Positions 7,928 through 11,963 of a DNA stretch of 11,963 bases are shown one piece after another; the stretch's first letter is position 1, and every line of letters starts with the position of its first letter. The position numbers and the translations under genes were made by a program. The notes beneath the pieces are model-generated. The model did no database searches. It was not told the DNA's origin and was given only the letters and a program-made list of their open reading frames with translations. The stretch lies in the NCBI GenBank assembly GCA_937967805.1, contig CALBTC010000439.1, positions 1 to 11,963 on the forward strand, read 5' to 3'. The stretch is from an uncultured Anaerolineaceae bacterium. Lineage in GTDB: Bacteria > Chloroflexota > Anaerolineae > Promineifilales > Promineifilaceae.

Positions 7928-7956
7928 TTGCACTCAGATTTATCGTTTTGTAAAAT
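7928..7956 (+). promoter_or_regulatory. Sigma70-like promoter of the DUF262-HNH-HEPN gene
   Basis: TTGCAC (7928-7933) and TAAAAT (7951-7956) are separated by exactly 17 bases, matching the -35/-10 consensus at 4 and 5 of 6 positions. It begins six bases after the preceding stop codon. The predicted start near 7963 gives a leader of about 70 bases before the ATG at 8035, which has AAGGA at 8021-8025. The gene is therefore probably expressed on its own rather than by readthrough. Confidence 0.65.
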
Positions 7957-8034
7957 GATTTCTGCCAACTGGTGCTCACCAAAAAATCGCATAAAGAAGT
8001 GCCTCAAATACGTTTAGCTTAAGGACAAACCACA

Positions 8035-10275
8035 ATGAAGGATGCTCAGAAGCCAGATCACATAAGTTTGAATACTCTAATTAGTCGTCTCAAAGAAGGT
8101 CGCTATGTTATTCCTGACTTCCAACGCGAATTTGAATGGAAACCTTGGGATATTCGAGAGTTGATGCGTTCCATTTTCCTGGACTACTATATTGGCAGCC
8201 TACTATTGTGGAAAGGCAAAGAGGGCAACTTTAAGGCACTGTCTTGCGAACCAATTTACGGTTATTCGGGGAATACTAATCCTGAGTATATTGTACTTGA
8301 TGGTCAACAGCGTCTAACTGCAATGTTTTATGCGTTTCTTGCACCCGATGTACCATTACCCAACAGGGCAAGTCAAGCATTTTACTACATTCGGGTAGAC
8401 ATGTTTATGTCCGAAGATTACGATGAAGCATTTAACTATGATTGGATAAGCAGAAGATGGACACCTCTATTGGAAGATCCTGAAGCTCAGTTTGCGGATC
8501 ATATTTTCCCTTTATCTGTCATAGGAACCGGTGGCTGGGACTTATACAGTTGGGTACAAGGATACGAGGAGTACTGGCAACAGCGAAGCAAGAATCTGAG
8601 TGAAATGGAAGCAACAAATGAAGCTGAAATTGCAGCTCAACACGCTACCAACGCAAGGTTGTTTGGCAGTCATTTAAAAGGAATCACTGAACAGTACCAG
8701 ATTTCATACATTGAACTAGACAAAGATATTGAGATAGATAAAGTATGTGACATTTTCACACAAATTAATAGTCGCGGTATTCGCCTAGATGCCTTCGATT
8801 TAATCAACGCTTTGCTGAAACCAAAGGGTTTACAACTTAAACACATGTGGCGAGAAGCGGCTCCACGTTTAGAGTTTGTTGATACACAAAAAATGAATGT
8901 TTACATACTTCAGGTTATGTCAATTTTGCGACAAGCCTATTGTTCTCCAAAGTACCTTTATTTCCTGTTGCCAGGAGAAGAAAAACCAGTGCGTGATCCG
9001 GACGGAACTCGTCGGAAGGAAATATTGATACCCACTGAGAGAGATTTTGAAAGACGATGGCATGATGCTGTTAATGCCCTGGAAAACGCAATAAACTTAC
9101 TTCGCCACCCCCAAGAATTTGGTGCAATTGCGTCTAATTATTTGCCTTATGTATCTATTCTCCCGGTATTTGCGGCTATACAAGCTCATGTAAAAACACT
9201 ACCTTCCAGTAGACAGTTAGAAGCACAGCGAAAAATTAGACGATGGTACTGGGCATCGGTTTTTACAAACCGTTACTCAGGTGCCGTGGAATCAACGAGT
9301 GCTCGTGATTTTCTTGATATCAAAGCTTGGATAGAAAATGATGATTTAGAACCAGCATTGTTGCAAGAATTCAAGACTCGCTTCCGTAACTTAGAATTGC
9401 GAAAAGAAGTTAAACGTGGCACCTCAGTCTACAATGGCATTTTTAACTTGCTTGTATTGCAGGGAGCCCGTGATTGGATGACCGGAAATTTACCTCAACA
9501 CGGTGATCTAGATGATCATCATATCATTCCAGCCTCATGGGGAAAAGACAATATTGAAGGGAGTCATATTCACACAATTCTAAATCGAACACCACTTACG
9601 GCGCTGACAAACAGACGAGTAATAAATGATCGCTTGCCTAATCAGTACCTGCCAGAATTAATTTCTGAGAATGGCGAGCAAACCGTCCGAGAAATTCTAG
9701 AATCTCACTTCATCTCAGCAAGTGCACAAGAAATTCTGATGCGAAAACCATTCACGGTCGAGGATTTTGAGCTTTTTATAACTGAACGTCAAAGGACCAT
9801 ACAAGAAGCCATAGAACAATTACTAATTAAAGAGCGGTTAGACTTGTCACCTCAGCTTCGTCAGCTTGACGAATCGATCGAACTTGTAGAACTGGAACTT
9901 CGATCAATGGTAGCTGACGTCTTAAACAATGATCCTGAAAAATTGCCTCAACACATTTCTTCAAAAGTTAATGAGCGCATACAACAGGCAATGCGCAAGA
10001 ATGCTGCTCTTGACGCGGATTACTATCAAACCATGTCGGGAAAGCTTGAATACTTTGACTTGCGGCAAATACAAGACGTAATTTTAAACAAAGCCCTTTG
10101 GGCATTATTCGAAAAGCGATTTGCCAATAAAATGACCTTATCCACAAAATTTGATCAATTAGCGGAATTACGAAATTGCATCCGCCACAGCAGAAAAGTA
10201 GATGATATTACGCGTAAAGAGGGCGAGGCAGCAATCTTATGGTTTGAACAAGTTCTGCAAAAGACAATAGCTTGA
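8035..10275 (+). CDS. DUF262 (GmrS-like) and HNH nuclease protein with C-terminal HEPN-like domain
   Basis: Predicted 746-aa defence effector. The DUF262 domain occupies about 9-262, with IPDFQREFEW (26-35), DGQQRLTAM (89-97) and FTQINSRGIRLDAFDL (241-256); this family includes the GmrS half of the type IV restriction enzyme GmrSD and is linked to nucleotide use. A helical middle (about 265-480) leads to an HNH-type motif: DDHHIIPASWG (493-503), then N517 and NRRVINDRLPNQYL (526-539). Typical DUF262-HNH proteins end near the segment at 573-600. Here about 145 more residues follow, helical, with ELRNCIRHSR at 711-720, which gives R713-N-x-x-x-H718, the Rx4H motif of HEPN ribonucleases. Three possible catalytic modules therefore sit in one chain. 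The start has AAGGA nine bases upstream. Sampled lines are about 38-40% GC against 57-75% in the upstream gene, and no GGCC occurs in the whole gene, pointing to transfer. No methylase or separate partner gene is nearby. Confidence 0.85.
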   Translation: MKDAQKPDHISLNTLISRLKEGRYVIPDFQREFEWKPWDIRELMRSIFLDYYIGSLLLWKGKEGNFKALSCEPIYGYSGNTNPEYIVLDGQQRLTAMFYAFLAPDVPLPNRASQAFYYIRVDMFMSEDYDEAFNYDWISRRWTPLLEDPEAQFADHIFPLSVIGTGGWDLYSWVQGYEEYWQQRSKNLSEMEATNEAEIAAQHATNARLFGSHLKGITEQYQISYIELDKDIEIDKVCDIFTQINSRGIRLDAFDLINALLKPKGLQLKHMWREAAPRLEFVDTQKMNVYILQVMSILRQAYCSPKYLYFLLPGEEKPVRDPDGTRRKEILIPTERDFERRWHDAVNALENAINLLRHPQEFGAIASNYLPYVSILPVFAAIQAHVKTLPSSRQLEAQRKIRRWYWASVFTNRYSGAVESTSARDFLDIKAWIENDDLEPALLQEFKTRFRNLELRKEVKRGTSVYNGIFNLLVLQGARDWMTGNLPQHGDLDDHHIIPASWGKDNIEGSHIHTILNRTPLTALTNRRVINDRLPNQYLPELISENGEQTVREILESHFISASAQEILMRKPFTVEDFELFITERQRTIQEAIEQLLIKERLDLSPQLRQLDESIELVELELRSMVADVLNNDPEKLPQHISSKVNERIQQAMRKNAALDADYYQTMSGKLEYFDLRQIQDVILNKALWALFEKRFANKMTLSTKFDQLAELRNCIRHSRKVDDITRKEGEAAILWFEQVLQKTIA

Positions 10276-10285
10276 AAAACCCTTT

Positions 10286-10424
10286 CCAGGCGCCTGCTAT
10301 GGGCGGGTCTTCTTGATTATTGAGGGCTGTGGCCTGTCTCGCTTCGGCTTCGCTCAGTGCAGGCGCTGGCAGCGCCACATGCCTGGCCTGGTTTGTGGTT
10401 GGCGTGCTGCCAGATTGGTGGCAG
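10286..10424. repeat. Structured intergenic repeat cluster
   Basis: The 202-base gap holds several GC-rich complementary pieces unlike the AT-rich gene before it: GCGCCTGC (10290-10297) with GCAGGCGC (10359-10366), the odd-length palindrome GGCGCTG-G-CAGCGCC (10362-10376), and CTGCCA/TGGCAG (10407-10412, 10419-10424). The middle piece, CGCTTCGGCTTCGCTCAG, has the look of a dispersed repeat. None is followed by a T-run, so I do not call a terminator. The minus-strand open frame through it has repetitive, low-complexity translation and is rejected as a gene. Confidence 0.5.
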
Positions 10425-10448
10425 AAACGGCCGTACAACCAATATTTC

Positions 10449-10457
10449 TGTTATAAT
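10449..10457 (+). promoter_or_regulatory. Extended -10 promoter of the DUF433/DUF5615 pair
   Basis: TGTTATAAT (10449-10457) is a perfect TGnTATAAT extended -10. At -35 spacing (17 bases) there is no TTGACA; instead the ACGGCCGT palindrome at 10427-10434 occupies the position. The start would be near 10464, giving a leader of roughly 14-26 bases depending on which ATG (10478, 10487 or 10490) is used. Confidence 0.6.
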
Positions 10458-10477
10458 GCCGACCATACATCCTAAAC

Positions 10478-10678
10478 ATGGTAACGATGATGAACACTGA
10501 TTTGATAATTTCTGATCCCAAAATCATGATGGGCAAACCGGTAATTAAGGGCACGCGCCTGACGGTTGAGTTGATATTGGAAAAACTGGCAGCGGGAGAA
10601 ACTGTTGACCAATTATTGGAAGCCCATCCTCGCTTAACACGGGAAGGCATTCAGGCAGCATTGGCCTACGCTGCCTAA
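10478..10678 (+). CDS. DUF433 antitoxin (VapB45-like)
   Basis: Small protein of 66 aa or less. LIISDPKIMMGKPVIKGTRLTV is split here as DPKIMMGKPVIKGTR, the hallmark of DUF433, followed by a helix-turn-helix-like stretch (VDQLLEAHPRLTREGIQAAL) suited to DNA binding. DUF433 proteins are commonly encoded beside DUF5615 PIN-like toxins (VapBC45-type modules) and are taken to neutralise the toxin and repress the operon. The next gene, 47 bases on, is such a toxin. The start is uncertain: ATGs at 10478, 10487 and 10490 are all in frame, none has a clear Shine-Dalgarno, and the family usually begins close to the LIISDP segment, which favours 10490. Confidence 0.82.
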   Translation: MVTMMNTDLIISDPKIMMGKPVIKGTRLTVELILEKLAAGETVDQLLEAHPRLTREGIQAALAYAA

Positions 10679-10725
10679 ACCTTGCGGTCTGACATTGTTT
10701 ACCCCACTAACTATCCAGTCGTGGC

Positions 10726-11082
10726 ATGAACTTCGTTGCCAATGAAGGGATTGACCAACCCATTGTTAAGCTCCTCCGCCAGGAAGGTCATGCAGTTTGG
10801 TACATTGCCGAAATGTCACCAAGTATTTCTGATGAAGAAGTCTTGCAACTGGCCAACGATCAACAAGCCATTCTGTTAACGTTCGACAAAGATTTTGGCG
10901 AGTTGGTTTTTCGGCAAAATCAGGCAGCACATGGCGTTGTGCTATTTCGTCTCCATGGTTTCGCTCCACAAGAGAAAGCAAAACTTGTGCTAAAGATTGC
11001 TCAGGAGCATGAGCAGGAACTTCGGCCGTCAGGAACAGTTTCCGGGGAAATTTGGGGCAGGGACAACAACGAATTTGAGTAA
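10726..11082 (+). CDS. DUF5615 PIN-like toxin (VapC45-like), possibly damaged
   Basis: Protein of 118 aa. The family layout is clear through about residue 95: FVANEGIDQPIVKLLRQEGH at the start, ISDEEVLQLAND (D36), then LLTFDKDFGELVF (51-62) with acidic D54 and D56, and GVVLFRL (70-76). PIN-like proteins of this kind are expected to be metal-dependent RNases paired with DUF433 antitoxins. Two oddities suggest reduced activity. The first acidic position, normally in an L-A-D-E-N type motif, is N5. The C-terminus (LRPSGTVSGEIWGRDNNEFE) is not family-like, while the +1 frame from about 11018 reads QFPGKF...TTTNL and ends at 11110, closer to the usual GKFTV ending. No good Shine-Dalgarno precedes the ATG, so expression may depend on the upstream gene. 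Confidence 0.8.
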   Translation: MNFVANEGIDQPIVKLLRQEGHAVWYIAEMSPSISDEEVLQLANDQQAILLTFDKDFGELVFRQNQAAHGVVLFRLHGFAPQEKAKLVLKIAQEHEQELRPSGTVSGEIWGRDNNEFE

Positions 11083-11128
11083 GGAGCGAATTTTCGGCCG
11101 TGCTTGCTAAATGAGCCGTCGCTACCGC

Positions 11129-11156
11129 TTGAGCAGCGACTTTTCCGTTGTATAAT
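11129..11156 (+). promoter_or_regulatory. Sigma70-like promoter of the last operon
   Basis: TTGAGC (11129-11134), a 16-base spacer and a perfect TATAAT (11151-11156). It falls between the DUF5615 gene and the 87-aa gene, with a predicted start near 11163 and a leader of about 40 bases. The two downstream genes therefore form their own transcription unit. Confidence 0.65.
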
Positions 11157-11203
11157 CCAGTCACGGTTAAGCAGAAACAAGAAAGATTCACGGAGACAAG
11201 CTG

Positions 11204-11467
11204 ATGAACATGCCCATGTTATCGCAAATGGAAGAGAATTTCGGCCGTTTATCGTTAGACGAACAGCTTTGGCTTATGGAACGCCTCGTGCAGCGGATTA
11301 AAGAAAATACAATAAATCAAAAAAGCCTGTATGAAAACGACCTTAAAGCGATGGCAAATGATCCCGAAATTCAACGAGAACTGCGCGAAATAGAGTCAGA
11401 ATTCGCCCATGCAGAAGCAGACGGCGATGTGCGTGAATTTCTGCGAAGGGCGGGAATAGAACCATGA
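11204..11467 (+). CDS. Small acidic helical protein, putative TA component
   Basis: I do not recognise a named family with certainty. The 87-aa product is acidic and predicted mostly helical: LSLDEQLWLMERLVQRIKE (16-34) is an amphipathic helix resembling the first helix of many small antitoxin-like proteins, followed by a charged segment (MANDPEIQRELREIESEF) and a C-terminal helix (VREFLRRAGIEP). GGAG at 11192-11195 lies eight bases before ATG. Its stop overlaps the next start by four bases (ATGA), so the two are probably translationally coupled. It occupies the position of hicA in hicAB operons but shows none of the small basic dsRNA-binding HicA features. It could be an antitoxin-like partner or a new partner of the HicB-like protein. 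Confidence 0.65.
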   Translation: MNMPMLSQMEENFGRLSLDEQLWLMERLVQRIKENTINQKSLYENDLKAMANDPEIQRELREIESEFAHAEADGDVREFLRRAGIEP

Positions 11468-11808
11468 ATGAAATGAAATACAAAGAGTATTCAGCAAAAG
11501 TCGAATATGATCCCGTCGATAGGATTTTCGTGGGGCATATCATTGGCATTCGGGACATTGTTGGCTTCCACGGCAGCACAGTGGAAGAATTAGAAACCGC
11601 CTTTCACGAAGCGATAGACCATTACCTGGAAGTCTGTGAAAAACTTGGGCAAGAGCCACAAAAATCTTACTCTGGTAAACTGACGCTGCGAGTCCCTCCT
11701 GACCTCCACATGGCTGTGGCCACTGAAGCAGAAATCAATAATAAAAGCATCAATCAATGGGCAACCGAAGTCCTCAAAGAAGCTGCCTCTTCAAAATATC
11801 GCACATAA
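11464..11808 (+). CDS. HicB-like antitoxin with ribbon-helix-helix C-terminus
   Basis: Protein of 114 aa with the two parts of the larger HicB antitoxins: an N-terminal partially degraded RNase H-like fold (YSAKVEYDPVDRIFVGHI and VGFHGSTVEELETAFHEA, about 9-54) and a C-terminal ribbon-helix-helix (LTLRVPPDLHMAV...NKSINQWATEVLKEA, about 73-108) that would bind the operon promoter. HicB normally neutralises the mRNA-cleaving HicA. No HicA is present on either side within the window, though sequence beyond 11963 is not visible. The ATG overlaps the stop of the previous gene, with a GGGA-type Shine-Dalgarno at about 11452. A second in-frame ATG at 11473 is possible. Confidence 0.85.
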   Translation: MNEMKYKEYSAKVEYDPVDRIFVGHIIGIRDIVGFHGSTVEELETAFHEAIDHYLEVCEKLGQEPQKSYSGKLTLRVPPDLHMAVATEAEINNKSINQWATEVLKEAASSKYRT

Positions 11809-11829
11809 TTCACCAAGAAATTAATCTCC

Positions 11830-11890
11830 AGATTGGTCCAATCTTGGTAGCTTTGTTTAGAACCTTACACAAGTAAGATTGGACCAATCT
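11830..11890. repeat. Inverted repeat whose arms are themselves palindromic
   Basis: AGATTGGTCCAATCTT (11830-11845) and AAGATTGGACCAATCT (11875-11890) are exact reverse complements over 16 bases, separated by 29 bases. Each arm is also a palindrome around one central base (AGATTGG-N-CCAATCT). It begins 21 bases after the HicB-like stop codon. It could serve as a 3' stem, but only a short TTT follows. The form suits a small mobile or REP-like element or a paired protein-binding site. Confidence 0.7.
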
Positions 11891-11911
11891 TTGCACCCCG
11901 CTCCCCATCCG

Positions 11912-11958
11912 CGTTGCCTCAATAGAAAATGTTACCGAAGGGGTAGTCGTTGCCTCAA
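11912..11958. repeat. Short direct repeat at the right edge
   Basis: CGTTGCCTCAA occurs at 11912-11922 and again at 11948-11958, a period of 36 bases. The bases between do not repeat. Two copies only; the window ends five bases later, so it is unknown whether a longer tandem array follows. Confidence 0.4.
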
Positions 11959-11963
11959 AAAGC

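Larger units (their letters stand above)
228..10434. repeat. Highly iterated palindrome ACGGCCGT (ten copies)
   Basis: Exact copies start at 228, 833, 1803, 3491, 4272, 4518, 6009, 6513, 7236 and 10427. Four TCGGCCGT variants start at 1447, 11022, 11094 and 11241. Six copies lie in genes in the frame ACG-GCC-GTN, giving Thr-Ala-Val (3491 in pyrE read on the minus strand; 4272 and 4518 in the PLP enzyme; 6009, 6513 and 7236 in the FAD-GcvT gene). Two are in other frames in the acyl-CoA synthetase gene and two are intergenic. The whole DUF262 gene has none. Chance at about 55% GC would give well under one copy. Confidence 0.75.

Noticed and set aside
7923..8034. Integration or attachment site at the edge of the accessory block
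   Set aside because: No tRNA, no target-site duplication and no integrase seen; the composition change alone is not enough.
10276..10330. Intrinsic terminator after the DUF262 gene
   Set aside because: The GC-rich stem pieces there are not followed by a T-run on the plus strand.
10208..10650. Minus-strand open frames across the gap before the DUF433 gene
   Set aside because: They translate repeat sequence (LSEAEAR-type strings) and overlap well-supported plus-strand genes and a promoter.
11204..11467. HicA toxin in the first position of the HicB operon
   Set aside because: The 87-aa protein is acidic and helical and lacks the short basic dsRNA-binding pattern with the catalytic His of HicA.
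11912..11963. Possible start of a CRISPR or tandem array (CGTTGCCTCAA twice, 36 bases apart)
   Set aside because: Only 11 bases repeat, there are two copies, and no cas gene is present; the window ends before it can be tested.

Overview
The window looks like a chromosomal piece of a GC-rich environmental bacterium, most likely an uncultured Chloroflexota (Anaerolineae-like). This is an inference from gene types (a fused ADP-forming acyl-CoA synthetase/GNAT, a dimethylglycine-dehydrogenase-type fusion, DUF433/DUF5615 and HicB-like modules), from intergenic regions full of short structured repeats, and from a strongly over-represented palindrome, ACGGCCGT (10 exact copies). No rRNA, tRNA or taxonomic marker is present, so the assignment is not firm.

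The left two thirds (about 1-7922) carries metabolic genes with GC-rich codon use. On the minus strand are the first codons of a gene running off the left edge, a 916-aa ADP-forming acyl-CoA synthetase with a C-terminal acetyltransferase domain, and orotate phosphoribosyltransferase (pyrE) with a good intrinsic terminator. Divergent from pyrE, on the plus strand, are a Cys/Met-metabolism PLP enzyme (gamma-synthase/gamma-lyase/sulfhydrylase family) and an 824-aa FAD oxidoreductase-GcvT fusion of the dimethylglycine/sarcosine dehydrogenase type. The last two fit methyl-group, folate and sulfur amino-acid metabolism, but they are separated by 183 bases of repeats and are probably not one simple operon. 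Each intergenic gap here holds a different hairpin-forming microrepeat.

The right third (about 7923-11963) is an accessory, defence-like segment, all on the plus strand. It starts with an AT-rich 746-aa protein under its own sigma70-like promoter. This protein joins a DUF262 (GmrS-like) domain, an HNH nuclease motif and, beyond the usual end of such proteins, a C-terminal domain with an Rx4H motif typical of HEPN ribonucleases. The gene contains no GGCC site and no copy of the genome's palindrome, which suggests recent acquisition. Next is a DUF433 antitoxin/DUF5615 PIN-like toxin pair in which the toxin seems damaged: an acidic residue is replaced by Asn and the C-terminus may be frameshifted. 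The last operon couples an acidic helical 87-aa protein to a HicB-like antitoxin through a 4-base overlap, with no HicA visible. It is followed by a nested inverted repeat. The best candidate for something new is the DUF262-HNH-HEPN protein; the second is the HicA-less HicB pair.
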